Positions 34,919-44,397 of a stretch of DNA of 64,000 bases are shown here, in pieces. The notes beneath the pieces are model-generated. The model was not told where the DNA came from, did no database searches, and saw only the letters and a program-made list of their open reading frames with translations. Each line of letters begins with the position of its first letter. The first letter of the stretch is position 1. The DNA comes from Nitratiruptor sp. (GTDB taxonomy: Bacteria > Campylobacterota > Campylobacteria > Campylobacterales > Nitratiruptoraceae): the NCBI GenBank assembly GCA_009659925.1, contig PUXW01000007.1, positions 1-64,000 of the forward strand, read 5' to 3'. The translations under genes were made by a program, and so were the position numbers.

Positions 34919-35599
34919 TTAAAGGGACTCTTCGTGGAGATGGACCGCTCCTGCCAAGTAGACATAGGTGAGGATCATGAAGATGAAGGTCTGCAAGAAG
35001 GCGCTAAAGAGCAGGAGGGCGAAACCTGGAAGGGGGATGATCCAGGGGGCAAGCATCAGCAAGACCCAGAGGAAGAGGTCATCCCCTTTGATGTTTCCAA
35101 AGAGTCGAAAGGACAAGGAGATGATCCGGGAGATGTGGGAGACCACCTCGATGGGAAACATGAGGGGGGAGAGGGCTTTGACCGGCCCAGCGAAGTGGGC
35201 GATATAGTGGCCGAGCCCATTTTTGCGGATCCCCTCGAAGTTGTAGTAGATGAAGACGATGAGGGCGAGGGCTAGGGTGAAGTTGATATTCCCCGATGGC
35301 GACTCGAAGCCGGGGATGATCCCCATGATGTTGGCTACGAAGATGAAGAGTCCCAAGGTGGCAACGAGGGGAAGGTAGCGCTTGGCATACTTCTCACCGA
35401 TGACATCCCGCCCCATGGCGATGACCCCTTCCAAGTAGGCCTCCATCACATTTTGGAGCCCTTGGGGGACCACTTTCATCTGCCGCGTAGCCAGTTTGGC
35501 CAAGGCGAGGACGATAATCGCCGCAAGGATCATATGGGCGATGAAGATGAAGGTATGGTCGTGGCTGATGGTACCCAAAAAGGTAAAGATTCCTTCCAT
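34919..35599 (-). CDS. atpB: ATP synthase F0 subunit a
   Basis: Proton-channel subunit of ATP synthase, 226 residues, with five or six hydrophobic helices. The essential Arg lies in [14 protein letters not shown], and [16 protein letters not shown] and the C-terminal [18 protein letters not shown] helix fit the family. It is separate from the rest of the atp genes, as is usual in Campylobacterota. ATG 35599 has AGGAG eight bases upstream. Confidence 0.97.
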   Translation of the reverse strand: MEGIFTFLGTISHDHTFIFIAHMILAAIIVLALAKLATRQMKVVPQGLQNVMEAYLEGVIAMGRDVIGEKYAKRYLPLVATLGLFIFVANIMGIIPGFESPSGNINFTLALALIVFIYYNFEGIRKNGLGHYIAHFAGPVKALSPLMFPIEVVSHISRIISLSFRLFGNIKGDDLFLWVLLMLAPWIIPLPGFALLLFSAFLQTFIFMILTYVYLAGAVHLHEESL

Positions 35600-35629
35600 G
35601 GGATGGCTCCTGGAAAAAGTTTTGGGCCC

Positions 35630-35658
35630 ATTATACTCACTTTTTGGTTAAGTTACAC
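35630..35658 (-). promoter_or_regulatory. Promoter of atpB
   Basis: Minus-strand TATAAT (35635-35630) with a weak GTGTAA -35 seventeen bases upstream, overlapping the stop of the DUF2400 gene. Confidence 0.5.
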
Positions 35659-36390
35659 TAAATCCAGCTGGCCCAGGCGATAGAGGGCAAAATCGTATCG
35701 GGTCGGATCTGCTGGATCGAAGCTTCGCAGTTTTCGGGTGAGCTCAATGGCCGCCTCCAAGTTGCACCGCCTCCCCTTCAAAAGGCCCCATTGCCGGGCT
35801 ATCCGACACAAATGGGTATCGAGGGGGATGATGAGATGGGCTGGGTCGACCCCTTTCCAAAGCCCTAGATCGGGCCACTCCCGTCGCACCATCCAGCGTA
35901 AGAAGAGGTTCCACCGCTTATAGGCCGAATCCCCCCAGGAGCGTCCAAGTAGGAAGGTATATCCCCTGGAGCGGTAGGGGTTGAGGCTGGAGAGGTAGTC
36001 GATGAGGGCAAAGATCCCTTCGATGCTCGATTGCCTTTTGCTATACCCTTCCATGAAGACTGCCTCCAGATCCCCGGCCCGTTGGAGGGTGGCAAAGAGC
36101 TGGGCCACATCCTCCCTCTTTTGGAAGCGGTAGGCGGGAAGGGTGGCGGGGTCTGGGGGCTGGGAGCTAGCCAGGAGGGGGAATGGAAGCCTTTCCAAGA
36201 ATGAGACCACCTGTGTAGCCCGTCCATAGGCGAAAAGGGCGCACACGAGGATCGCTTTGGGATCGTGCCGGTACCGCCTGGCTATCCAGAGGGGATCTGG
36301 ATGGGCGGTGTAGAGGGTCGTATCGGCCGCCAGGGCGTCGAGTCTGGCCTTAGAAAGAGAAGTTTTCCCCAAGGTAGTGTTTGCGTACAT
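35653..36390 (-). CDS. TIGR02757/DUF2400 family protein
   Basis: A 245-residue protein of the DUF2400 family, seen from HPDPLWIARRYRHDPKAILVCALFAYGR, NPYRSRGYTFLLG, NLFLRWMVRR and the HhH-like PLDTHLCRIARQWGLL. The fold resembles DNA glycosylases of the HhH-GPD class, but function is unknown. ATG 36390 lies 41 bases inside the lptB 3' end; no nearer start exists. It ends the eight-gene ubiD run. Confidence 0.88.
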   Translation of the reverse strand: MYANTTLGKTSLSKARLDALAADTTLYTAHPDPLWIARRYRHDPKAILVCALFAYGRATQVVSFLERLPFPLLASSQPPDPATLPAYRFQKREDVAQLFATLQRAGDLEAVFMEGYSKRQSSIEGIFALIDYLSSLNPYRSRGYTFLLGRSWGDSAYKRWNLFLRWMVRREWPDLGLWKGVDPAHLIIPLDTHLCRIARQWGLLKGRRCNLEAAIELTRKLRSFDPADPTRYDFALYRLGQLDLV

Positions 36391-37072
36391 CTGGATTTTG
36401 GGCTACCTCCTGGGCGCTTCCACTTGCGAGGATCTGGCCATCCTTCATCACATAGGCCCAATCGCACACCGACAAGGTCTCCCGCACGTTGTGATCAGTA
36501 ATGAGAACCCCAAGGCCATGGATCTTCAAATCCTCGATGATCCGCTGGATGTCGTCAACGGCGATAGGATCGACGCCGGCAAAGGGTTCATCCAGGAGGA
36601 GAAATTTCGGCTGGATGACGAGGGCCCTGGCAATTTCGCATCGGCGCCGCTCTCCTCCACTAAGAGCCCGCCCCAGGCGGTGGCGAATGGGCTCAATCCC
36701 AAAGAGCTCCAGGAGCTCTTCTACCACCTCGTGGCGCTCCTCTTCGTCGGGGATGTTGGCCTCGGCGGCGATGTAGAGATTCTCCTCGACGGTGAGGTCC
36801 TTGAAGATACTGGACTCTTGGGGCAAGTAGCCAATCCCCAGACGGGCCTTTTTGTGGAGGGGCTCCCGGGTAATATCCTGCTCGTTCATCTCCACCTTGC
36901 CAGCCGTTGGTTCGATGAGGCCACAGATCATGTAGAAGGTGGTGGTCTTACCAGCCCCGTTTGGTCCGAGGAGTCCTACCACCTCACCGCTGTGCACTTC
37001 CAGAGAGACCCCTTTGACGATGAGGCGATCCTTGATCCGCTTTTGCAAATTTTGGGCTACGAGTCGATGCAC
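36350..37072 (-). CDS. lptB: LPS export ABC ATPase LptB
   Basis: Powers lipopolysaccharide removal from the inner membrane with LptFGC. The 240-residue ATPase has GPNGAGKTTTFYMICGL (Walker A), the Q-loop YLPQESSIFKDLTVEENL, ALSGGERRRCEIARAL, LLLDEPFAGVDPIAVDDI and ITDHNVRETL. GTG 37072 is chosen as start: it overlaps the tsaE end, has AAAGGA seven bases upstream, and gives the normal length. Confidence 0.96.
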   Translation of the reverse strand: MHRLVAQNLQKRIKDRLIVKGVSLEVHSGEVVGLLGPNGAGKTTTFYMICGLIEPTAGKVEMNEQDITREPLHKKARLGIGYLPQESSIFKDLTVEENLYIAAEANIPDEEERHEVVEELLELFGIEPIRHRLGRALSGGERRRCEIARALVIQPKFLLLDEPFAGVDPIAVDDIQRIIEDLKIHGLGVLITDHNVRETLSVCDWAYVMKDGQILASGSAQEVAQNPDVRKHYLGENFSF

Positions 37073-37458
37073 CGGTAGATCCTTTTCTCCCCTTTTGCTT
37101 CGATGGCTACCTCCAAATAGGCAAACCCCGCCTCCTTGAGGAAGGCTTTGAGCTCCCGGCTGGGCCACTCGATGAAGTGGTACCCCTCTTTGCCAAGCTC
37201 CTCGAAAAGGCCCAGCTCGAAGAACTTGGCCGGATCGGTGTAGAGATCGTAGTGGAAGATCCGATCCCCGTAGATCTGCTGGATGGCGAAGGTAGGTGAT
37301 GTGGCTCCCTCTTGGCCAAGGGCTTTGGCGAAGGCCTGGACCAGAGTGGTCTTGCCGCTAGCCAGATCTCCTGTAAGCAACACGATGGAGCGCCCGCTTT
37401 CCCGAATACACTTGACGACCTCATCTAGACCCTCCAATCCCGCTTCAACTACCTTCAT
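37057..37458 (-). CDS. tsaE: tRNA t6A synthesis ATPase TsaE
   Basis: Accessory ATPase for threonylcarbamoyladenosine at position 37 of ANN-decoding tRNAs. The 133-residue protein has LTGDLASGKTTLVQAFAKAL (Walker A), SPTFAIQQIY and FHYDLYTD (the YDLYR-like motif), and FIEWPSR. It overlaps trpD by 4 bases and lptB by 16. Confidence 0.95.
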   Translation of the reverse strand: MKVVEAGLEGLDEVVKCIRESGRSIVLLTGDLASGKTTLVQAFAKALGQEGATSPTFAIQQIYGDRIFHYDLYTDPAKFFELGLFEELGKEGYHFIEWPSRELKAFLKEAGFAYLEVAIEAKGEKRIYRCIDS

Positions 37459-38417
37459 AGCTGCTGGCTCACTTCCACGATCTCTTGGAGTTTCCTTGCC
37501 GCTTGACCGCTATCGATGGCCTGGGCAGCCAGCTCGATTCCCTCCCTGATGGTGGCAGCCTTCCCATCGACCATGAGGGCCGCTCCAGCGTTGAGAAGCA
37601 CCATATCCCGCTTGGGTCCGTGGAGCTCGCCAGTGAGGATGGCCCGGGTGATCTGGGCGTTGGTGGCCCCGTCTCCCCCTAAGATCTCCTCTTTGAAAGC
37701 CCGTTGGAGGCCAAAATCCTCGGGAGCGATCTCGTATTCTTCCATCTTGCCCCCATGAATCTCGGCGCAATGGGTCTTGTCACAAATGGAGATCTCGTCC
37801 ATTCCATCGGCGCTGCTAACCACCAGAGCCCGCTCCACGCCAAGCTCTATTAGGGCCTGGGCCAGTTTGGGAATGAATTCGGGGCTAAAGACCCCCAGCA
37901 GGTACTTCCTGGCTCCAGCTGGATTGGTAAGGGGGCCTAGGATATTGAAGATGGTGCGATGGGGGATGGTTTTGCGAATGGGCATGATGTGCTTCATGAC
38001 TGGGTGGTGGTTCTTGGCGAAGATGAAACAAAAGCCGGTCCGCTCAAGCATGGCCACCTGTTTTTCGGGAGGAAGATCGAGGTTGATTCCTAGAGCTTCG
38101 AGCATGTCGGCGCTGCCACTTTTAGAAGTGATGGAGCGGTTGCCATGTTTGGCCACGTAGCAGCCGAGAGCTGGAAGGAGGAGGGCTACGGTGGAGGAGA
38201 CGTTGAAGGTGCCACTGCCATCGCCCCCCGTCCCCACCACATCGATGAGTTTTGCTTGAAGTTTTGGGGGAATGGGGAGCTTGATGGAGTGCTGGCCCAT
38301 AATTTTGGCTGCTTGGGCGATCTCTTGAGGACTCTCACCCCGTTGATAAAGCTCGATGAGGAAGGCTCTAGCTTCCTGGGGGGAGAGCTCGTTGGCAAAG
38401 AGTTTTTCAAACATCAT
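37455..38417 (-). CDS. trpD: Anthranilate phosphoribosyltransferase TrpD
   Basis: Second step of tryptophan synthesis: attaches phosphoribose to anthranilate. The 320-residue enzyme shows DVVGTGGDGSGTFNVSS (PRPP site), AKHGNRSITSKSGSADMLEALG, and HPVMKHIMPIRK. The start is one of two tandem ATGs; 38417 overlaps the antiporter stop (ATGA) and follows AGGAGG. A much longer open frame upstream is the antiporter's shadow. No other trp genes are close by. Confidence 0.96.
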   Translation of the reverse strand: MMFEKLFANELSPQEARAFLIELYQRGESPQEIAQAAKIMGQHSIKLPIPPKLQAKLIDVVGTGGDGSGTFNVSSTVALLLPALGCYVAKHGNRSITSKSGSADMLEALGINLDLPPEKQVAMLERTGFCFIFAKNHHPVMKHIMPIRKTIPHRTIFNILGPLTNPAGARKYLLGVFSPEFIPKLAQALIELGVERALVVSSADGMDEISICDKTHCAEIHGGKMEEYEIAPEDFGLQRAFKEEILGGDGATNAQITRAILTGELHGPKRDMVLLNAGAALMVDGKAATIREGIELAAQAIDSGQAARKLQEIVEVSQQL

Positions 38418-39613
38418 CTCTCCTCCTTGTAGAGCAACTTGATCAAAAAGGGCGGCAGGATCGTGGTGACGACGATCACCAGGACCAGGGCCGAGTAGAC
38501 CACATTGTCCAAAATGGCGTTGGTGCGCCCCATCTCGGCAAAGATCAGTCCCACCTCCCCCCGGGGCACCATCGCCACCCCGACGATGAGCCGCTTCTTC
38601 CACGAAAGGGGCAGGACCATCGATCCAATCACCTTCCCGAGGATAGCCACCAACAGTACCGCTCCGAAGAGTCCCCAGATGGTGGGGCTGGACCAATCGA
38701 TCTGGCGTAGATTCATCGAAAGCCCCACGGCGACGAAGAAGAAGGGGGTAAAGAGATGGACCAGGGGGGTGATCTCCTCTTCGATCCGCCTGGTAAACCC
38801 CACATCCTGGGCGGCCAGGGCCATGCCAAAGGGGATGAAGAAGCGCCGAGAGAGGGCAAGTCCTGCGGCAAAGCCCCCAAGGATCTCGGGAGCTCCTAGG
38901 GCGGTAGCAAGCCACCCAAAAAAGAGGACCAGCATGAAGATGGAGGTGGGCAAGAAGCCGGGGATCTCGTTGGAGGCGTGGTAGCGCTGGATCAAGATGG
39001 CGATGATCTTGGCAAAAATCGGCGCCAAAATGAAAAATCCCACGATAAAGAGCATCACCTTGGAGACCTCCACGAAGCTCACATGGTTGGACTTGGAGAA
39101 CTCATACAAAACCGCCAGCAGGATCACCCCCAGGATATCGTCCAGCACCGCCGCTCCTACGACGATCTCCCCTTCCAGGGTCTCCCGCTTGCCCAGATCT
39201 TTGAGGACCCGGACGGTGATGCCGATACTGGTGGCGGTGATGGTCCCACCCACGAAGAGGGAGACGATGAGATCGAGATCGAAGAGGAAGTAGGCTACCA
39301 GAGCTCCCAGTATAAAGGGCAAGACAAAGCCGGCCAGAGCCACCACCACACTCATCCAACCAGCCTGCATGAGCCGCTTGATGTCGGTCTCGAAGCCCAC
39401 TTCAAAGAGCAGCAGGATGATCCCGATCTCGGCCAAGAGCTTGAGAACCTCGTTGAGCTCGACCCACCCCAGGGCGGAGGGGCCCAGAATGATCCCAGCC
39501 AGCAACTCCCCGAGGACTGGAGGGAGGGAGAGTTTGCGGAAGATCTCTCCAAAGAGTTTGGCGCTAAAGAGGACCAGCAGGAGGATCAAAAAGATGTTGC
39601 TCTGATGCTCCAT
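38414..39613 (-). CDS. CPA2-type cation/proton antiporter
   Basis: A 399-residue membrane transporter with about 12 hydrophobic helices. LPPVLGELLAGIILGPSALG and GTITATSIGITVRVL are family hallmarks, and the ion-binding DD pair is in VLDDILGVILLAVLY. No C-terminal RCK/TrkA domain follows, so it resembles NapA/Na+ antiporters more than full KefB/C. ATG 39613 follows GAAGGAG and shares one base with the S4 gene stop. Ion choice is unknown. Confidence 0.92.
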   Translation of the reverse strand: MEHQSNIFLILLLVLFSAKLFGEIFRKLSLPPVLGELLAGIILGPSALGWVELNEVLKLLAEIGIILLLFEVGFETDIKRLMQAGWMSVVVALAGFVLPFILGALVAYFLFDLDLIVSLFVGGTITATSIGITVRVLKDLGKRETLEGEIVVGAAVLDDILGVILLAVLYEFSKSNHVSFVEVSKVMLFIVGFFILAPIFAKIIAILIQRYHASNEIPGFLPTSIFMLVLFFGWLATALGAPEILGGFAAGLALSRRFFIPFGMALAAQDVGFTRRIEEEITPLVHLFTPFFFVAVGLSMNLRQIDWSSPTIWGLFGAVLLVAILGKVIGSMVLPLSWKKRLIVGVAMVPRGEVGLIFAEMGRTNAILDNVVYSALVLVIVVTTILPPFLIKLLYKEER

Positions 39614-39858
39614 CAAATCTCCTTCACATATTCGCCCATTCGGGCTTTGGGGACATTCTTGGTGGTCGGAATCGCCAAGACCTTGTAGCGGCGTTCCCCC
39701 TTGAGGTAGCGGATGGCGATGATATCCCCAACCTTGACCTCTTTGCTCGCTTTGGCCCTGCTACCGTTGAGGTAGACCACCCCCTCCTTGATCATGTCCT
39801 GGGCGATAGTGCGCCGCTTGACGATGTTGACTGCACTCAAAAACTTATCGATGCGCAT
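39613..39858 (-). CDS. S4-domain RNA-binding protein
   Basis: An 81-residue protein made of an S4 domain (MRIDKFLSAVNIVKRRTIAQ, VVYLNGSRAKASKEVKVGDII). Small stand-alone S4 proteins such as RqcP or Hsp15 bind ribosomes or stalled 50S-peptidyl-tRNA. It ends in the antiporter start (TGATG) and overlaps ogt by 14 bases. The Hsp15/RqcP assignment is tentative. Confidence 0.88.
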   Translation of the reverse strand: MRIDKFLSAVNIVKRRTIAQDMIKEGVVYLNGSRAKASKEVKVGDIIAIRYLKGERRYKVLAIPTTKNVPKARMGEYVKEI

Positions 39859-40294
39859 CTTCAAACTCCAAGAGGGCCTCCTTCCGTTCCCGCCCCCACC
39901 GGTACCCTCCAAGACCCTCCTTGGAGAGGATCCGATGGCAGGGGATGAGAATGGGATAGGGGTTGGCGGCTAGGATACGTCCGATGCTCCCATACCCCTT
40001 GGGAGACCCGACCATCCTGGCGAGTTGGGAATAGGTCCACCGTTCACCTAGAGAGCTCTCCAATAGGGTCTCGTAGACGAGGGTCGTGAAAGGGGGAGCT
40101 GGAGGCAAGGGGGGAAGCCAGGGGGGCGGAACGCCCTGGAAGTAGCTCCTGAGCCACTTGCGGGTGAGCATCGTGATGGGGTTGGGGTAGGAGGGGGTTG
40201 GTTCGGAAGTGAAGGAGATGGCAAGGAGCCACCTGGCGTCGGCTTCGATCCGGATCGTTCCCAAGAAGCTCTCCATCGTCTCGACATAGATCAC
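39845..40294 (-). CDS. ogt: Methylated-DNA-protein cysteine methyltransferase (Ogt/MGMT)
   Basis: Removes alkyl groups from O6-methylguanine. The C-terminal DNA-binding half has TYSQLARMVGSPKGYGSIGRIL and the acceptor Cys in PILIPCHRIL, followed by LGGYRWG. The N-terminal half is short and poorly conserved. GTG 40294, overlapping the ubiD-family stop (GTGA), gives 149 residues; ATG 40276 is the alternative. Confidence 0.92.
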   Translation of the reverse strand: MIYVETMESFLGTIRIEADARWLLAISFTSEPTPSYPNPITMLTRKWLRSYFQGVPPPWLPPLPPAPPFTTLVYETLLESSLGERWTYSQLARMVGSPKGYGSIGRILAANPYPILIPCHRILSKEGLGGYRWGRERKEALLEFEDAHR

Positions 40295-42084
40295 CGCACC
40301 AACCCCCAACGGCGTAGGAAGGAGGGATCGAGCTCGACGAGACCCCGCTTGGCCAGGGAGTCGAGGACCTCTGGATCGCAAAGGACCTCAGGAGGCCACT
40401 CCCTCGGGAATTGGTCGAGTTCGGGATCTTTGTCGGTGCCATCCACCATGATGAAGGGGTGGAGCCGGATATCCCGCTTGGCGTCGATGTTGTTGGCCAC
40501 CCGCCAAACCAGCAGATAGGGGTTGTCTACATCGTCGAACTCGTTGACGACGATGAGGATGGCCACTTTCCCTGCCAGTGGGGCGAGCCGGTCAAAGAGA
40601 CCCTGGACACTCTGCTCCTTGCGGTAGGCGATGACGGTGATGGGATTGGCGCTCTCCTGGAGGTAGGAGCGCAGGGCGAGGACATTGGGATCGATCTCTT
40701 GGAAAAGGGAGAGGAGGGTGCTATCCTCCATTGGTTCCACTTGGCGCTTTACAACCTCTCCAGTCCCATCGATTCCCAGTTTCCCCCCTTCGAACTGGCG
40801 GGGGCTGGAGTGGTCCAGGTGGTCCACCACCCCCTCGCTGATGAGCAAGCGCTCCGGAGTGATGCGATCGGCAATGTAGCGGGCAATGGCCTGGTAGTCT
40901 TCTAGAGGAGGAGCCAGCTCATCGACGAAGATTGCGTGTTTGACGAAGCTCATCTGCCCCACCCCCCAAAAAGCGTGCATATACTGCTTGGCCTGGGCTG
41001 GATAGCGTACGGCGATCTTGGCCAGGATGAGGTTGTGGAAAACCCCGTTTTCAGGCATGTGGTAGTCGATCAGGTCGCTGGTGGTGGTACGCAGCAGTGG
41101 CAAGAAGATCCGCTCCGTCGCCCATCCCATGTACTTGTCCTCGACAGGGGGTTTGCCCACGACGGTGGCGGTGAAGATCCCATCGGGTTTGGCCGCGATC
41201 CGGGTCACCTCCAAGACGGGGAAGGGTTCTGGGAGGGTGTAATAACCCGTATGATCCCCAAAGGGCCCCTCCAGCTCCATCGCTTCTGGATCGACATAGC
41301 CCTCGATGACAAAATCGACATCCTCTGGTACATAGATTTCGTTGGTCCGGGATTTGACCAGCCGGGGCCGCTGTTGACGGATGAATCCGTACAAGAGGAG
41401 CTCGAAGAGTCTGGGAGGAAGGGGAGCTTGGCCACACCAGTAGTAGAGGGGATCCCCTCCAATGGCGATGGTCACCGGCATCTTCACCCCGGCCTCCTTG
41501 TATTCGTGGAAGAAGTGGGCCCCGTCCTTGTGGATTTGCCAGTGCATCCCAAGCCGCTTCCCATCAAATTTCTGGAGGCGGTAGAGCCCAAGGTTTTGGA
41601 CCCGCCCGTTGAGGGCCTTGGTGTAGACCTGTCCAGTGGTGATGAACTTACCCCCATCCATGGGCCAGGTCTTTAAAAGAGGCAACTCATCGAGGCTCTC
41701 CAACTCGATCCTGGCCATCCCCTCCCCGCGGAGCCGCTTCGGGAAGATGTGGCGCAACTGCAAAAGTTCTTTGAGGCGCCCTAGACTCTCCTGGAATCCC
41801 TGGGGTGGTGTGAAGTGGAGGAGGGATTGGATCCGGGAGGCGATATGGTCCGGATGGGATCCTAGGAGATCGACGGTTACCTCCTTGTTGGCGAAGATAT
41901 TCATCAAGACGGGGTAGGCATACTCCTTGCCAAGGCTCCGGTCAATGGGTTTGGTAAAAAGAAGGGGCCTGGGGGTGGGCCGCTTCATCTCCACATAGGC
42001 CACATGGGGAATTTCGAGGTTGACATCGAGGGGCTCGTCGATGATACGGAGCCCATGGGATCGAAGCTTGGCGATTGGATCCAT
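40291..42084 (-). CDS. UbiD-family menaquinone biosynthesis decarboxylase
   Basis: A 597-residue prenylated-FMN-dependent decarboxylase. The catalytic Glu region MELEGPFGDHTGYYT and the pattern IGGDPLYYWCG, plus HNLILAKIAVRYPAQAKQ, are UbiD family. The length and phylum point to the decarboxylase of the futalosine menaquinone route rather than ubiquinone UbiD; this is inference. It is the promoter-proximal gene of an eight-gene overlapping run down to DUF2400. Confidence 0.9.
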   Translation of the reverse strand: MDPIAKLRSHGLRIIDEPLDVNLEIPHVAYVEMKRPTPRPLLFTKPIDRSLGKEYAYPVLMNIFANKEVTVDLLGSHPDHIASRIQSLLHFTPPQGFQESLGRLKELLQLRHIFPKRLRGEGMARIELESLDELPLLKTWPMDGGKFITTGQVYTKALNGRVQNLGLYRLQKFDGKRLGMHWQIHKDGAHFFHEYKEAGVKMPVTIAIGGDPLYYWCGQAPLPPRLFELLLYGFIRQQRPRLVKSRTNEIYVPEDVDFVIEGYVDPEAMELEGPFGDHTGYYTLPEPFPVLEVTRIAAKPDGIFTATVVGKPPVEDKYMGWATERIFLPLLRTTTSDLIDYHMPENGVFHNLILAKIAVRYPAQAKQYMHAFWGVGQMSFVKHAIFVDELAPPLEDYQAIARYIADRITPERLLISEGVVDHLDHSSPRQFEGGKLGIDGTGEVVKRQVEPMEDSTLLSLFQEIDPNVLALRSYLQESANPITVIAYRKEQSVQGLFDRLAPLAGKVAILIVVNEFDDVDNPYLLVWRVANNIDAKRDIRLHPFIMVDGTDKDPELDQFPREWPPEVLCDPEVLDSLAKRGLVELDPSFLRRWGLVR

Positions 42085-42104
42085 CGAGACCCTTTTTTGC
42101 TACA

Positions 42105-42110
42105 ATTATA
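42105..42110 (-). promoter_or_regulatory. -10 box of the ubiD operon
   Basis: TATAAT on the minus strand, 20 bases before the start codon. No good -35 is visible. Confidence 0.5.
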
Positions 42111-42143
42111 CCCAATTCCCCCAGCTCCCCGTCCCGTCTATCG

Positions 42144-42173
42144 AAATAAAATAAGAGTAATTTTATCTTATTT
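42144..42173. promoter_or_regulatory. AT-rich inverted repeat, possible operator of suf genes
   Basis: Arms AAATAAAATAA and TTATCTTATTT, 11 bases each with one mismatch, are separated by 8 bases. The repeat lies 42 bases upstream of sufB and 34 bases from the ubiD -10 box. The composition stands out from the GC-rich surroundings. A Fur- or Rrf2-type repressor site is possible, not shown. Confidence 0.45.
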
Positions 42174-42214
42174 GTGCTAGAGTATGGAACAAGAAATGTG
42201 GGAAAGGATCGCCT

Positions 42215-43648
42215 ATGGGAATGGAGAAGGTAGAAAAGCTCATCAACTCCGACTATGAGCTGGGATTTGAGATCGACATTGAAGAGGAGAAGGCGCCGCC
42301 AGGATTGAGCGAGGAGACCATCAAGTTCATCTCCCGCAAGAAGAATGAGCCCGAATGGATGTTGGAGCTGCGCCTCAAGGCCTTCCACGCCTGGCAGAAG
42401 ATGGAAGAGCCCCACTGGGCCAAGGTGACCTATCCTCCCATCGACTACCAGTCCATCAGCTACTGGGCCGCCCCGAAGAAGGCCTTGGAGAGTCTGGACG
42501 AGGTGGATCCCGAGATCCTGCGGGCCTATGAGAAGCTGGGGATCCCATTGGAAGAGCAGAAAGCCCTGGCAGGAGTGGCGGTGGATGCGGTCCTCGATTC
42601 GGTCTCGGTCAAGACCACCTTCGTGGAGGAGCTGAAAAAACTTGGCATCATCTTTTGCTCCATCTCCGAAGCGATCCGGGACTATCCGGAGCTGATCAAA
42701 AAGTACATGTTCAGCGTCGTACCCATGACCGACAACTTCTTTGCCGCCCTCAACTCGGCGGTCTTTAGCGATGGGACCTTTGTCTATGTGCCCAAAGGGG
42801 TCAAGTGCCCCATGGAGCTCTCCACCTACTTTCGCATCAACGCCCAAAATACCGGCCAGTTCGAGCGTACCCTCATCATCGCAGACGAGGGGAGCTATGT
42901 GAGCTACAATGAGGGGTGTTCCGCTCCAAGTCGGGACGAGAACCAGCTCCATGCCGCCGTGGTGGAGCTCATCGCCCACAAAGATGCCCACATCAACTAC
43001 TCCACCATCCAAAACTGGTATCCGGGGGATATCGAAGGGCGCGGGGGGATCTACAACTTCGTCACCAAACGGGGGCTGTGTGAGGGAGAAAACTCCAAGA
43101 TCACCTGGACCCAGGTAGAGACTGGTTCCCTCATCACCTGGAAGTACCCCAGCTGCATCCTCAAGGGGGACAACTCGGTAGGGGAGTTCTACTCAGTTGC
43201 CATCACCCGCTTGGCCCAGCAGGCCGATACTGGGACCAAGATGATCCATATCGGCAAGAATACCCGGAGCCTCATCGTCTCCAAGGGGATCAGTGCCCAG
43301 AAAGGGCAAAACACCTACCGGGGGCTGGTCAAGATCCACGAGAGCGCCGTAGGGGCCAAGAATTTTAGCGAGTGTGACAGCCTGCTCATTGGCGATCGGT
43401 GCGGGGCCCATACCTTTCCTTATCTTGAGAGCAAGTGCGCCAATGCCCAGATCGAGCATGAGGCCACCACCAGCAAGATCAGCGAGGAGCAGCTCTTTTA
43501 CCTGCGCCAACGGGGTATTAGCGAAGAGGATGCGGTGAGCATGATTGTCCATGGATTTTGCAAGGATGTCTTGAGCAAGCTCCCGATGGAGTTCGCCGTG
43601 GAAGCCAAAGCGCTTCTTGATCTCACACTGGAAGGGGCAGTTGGATGA
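42215..43648 (+). CDS. sufB: Fe-S assembly scaffold SufB
   Basis: Core of the SufBCD scaffold that builds Fe-S clusters. The 477-residue protein shows the family sequence [53 protein letters not shown] and the key Cys in [18 protein letters not shown] 42215 has AAAGGA six bases upstream. It overlaps sufC as ATGA. Confidence 0.97.
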   Translation: MGMEKVEKLINSDYELGFEIDIEEEKAPPGLSEETIKFISRKKNEPEWMLELRLKAFHAWQKMEEPHWAKVTYPPIDYQSISYWAAPKKALESLDEVDPEILRAYEKLGIPLEEQKALAGVAVDAVLDSVSVKTTFVEELKKLGIIFCSISEAIRDYPELIKKYMFSVVPMTDNFFAALNSAVFSDGTFVYVPKGVKCPMELSTYFRINAQNTGQFERTLIIADEGSYVSYNEGCSAPSRDENQLHAAVVELIAHKDAHINYSTIQNWYPGDIEGRGGIYNFVTKRGLCEGENSKITWTQVETGSLITWKYPSCILKGDNSVGEFYSVAITRLAQQADTGTKMIHIGKNTRSLIVSKGISAQKGQNTYRGLVKIHESAVGAKNFSECDSLLIGDRCGAHTFPYLESKCANAQIEHEATTSKISEEQLFYLRQRGISEEDAVSMIVHGFCKDVLSKLPMEFAVEAKALLDLTLEGAVG

Positions 43649-44397
43649 AAAAGATCATGGAAATCAAGGATTTGCACGCGAGTATCAACAACAAGGAGAT
43701 CCTTAAGGGAATCGATCTGGATCTATATGAGGGCAAGGTCCACGCCATCATGGGACCCAACGGAGCTGGCAAGTCGACGCTCTCCAAGACGATTGTGGGC
43801 CATCCGGATGTGGAGGTGACTCAAGGGGAGATTCTCTACAAGGGGAAGAATATCATCGACATGGAACCAGAAGAGCGAGCCCTGGAGGGGATCTTCATGG
43901 CCTTCCAGCATCCGGTGGAAATTCCTGGGGTCAACAACGCCTACTTCTTGCGCACCGCCCTCAATGCCAAGCGCAAACACCTGGGACTGCCACCTCTCAA
44001 TGCCGCCGAGTTCTTGAGACTCCTCAAGGCCAAGCTCAAGGAGCTGGGAATGAAGGAGGAGATGATCCACCGCAGCCTCAACGAAGGCTTTAGCGGCGGG
44101 GAGAAGAAGCTCAACGAGATCTTGCAGATGGAGATCCTCGAACCAGACTTCGTGATCTTGGACGAGATCGACTCGGGGCTCGATATCGACGCCTTGAAGC
44201 GGGTCAGCGACGCCGTCAACAAGATGCGGGATGGCAAACGGACCTTCATGATCATTACCCATTACCGCAAGATCCTCGACTACATCGAGCCCGATTTCGT
44301 CCATATCCTCAAGGATGGCAAGGTCTTGAAGACTGGGGGCATCGAACTGGTGGACGCATTGGAGCGCGAGGGTTATAAAGTCTTCGGAGAGTCGTGA
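43645..44397 (+). CDS. sufC: Fe-S assembly ATPase SufC
   Basis: ABC-type ATPase driving shape change of SufBCD. 250 residues with [33 protein letters not shown] and [13 protein letters not shown], plus the switch His in ITHYRKIL. Overlaps sufB and sufD (TGATG). Confidence 0.97.
   Translation: MKKIMEIKDLHASINNKEILKGIDLDLYEGKVHAIMGPNGAGKSTLSKTIVGHPDVEVTQGEILYKGKNIIDMEPEERALEGIFMAFQHPVEIPGVNNAYFLRTALNAKRKHLGLPPLNAAEFLRLLKAKLKELGMKEEMIHRSLNEGFSGGEKKLNEILQMEILEPDFVILDEIDSGLDIDALKRVSDAVNKMRDGKRTFMIITHYRKILDYIEPDFVHILKDGKVLKTGGIELVDALEREGYKVFGES

Noticed and set aside
35653-36390. DUF2400 gene as an active DNA glycosylase
   Set aside because: Only the HhH-like stretch hints at this; no catalytic Asp/Lys arrangement could be identified, so no function is claimed.
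38418-38915. N-terminal extension of the trpD frame
   Set aside because: It is the antiporter gene read in another frame; the conserved TrpD begins at the tandem ATGs near 38417.
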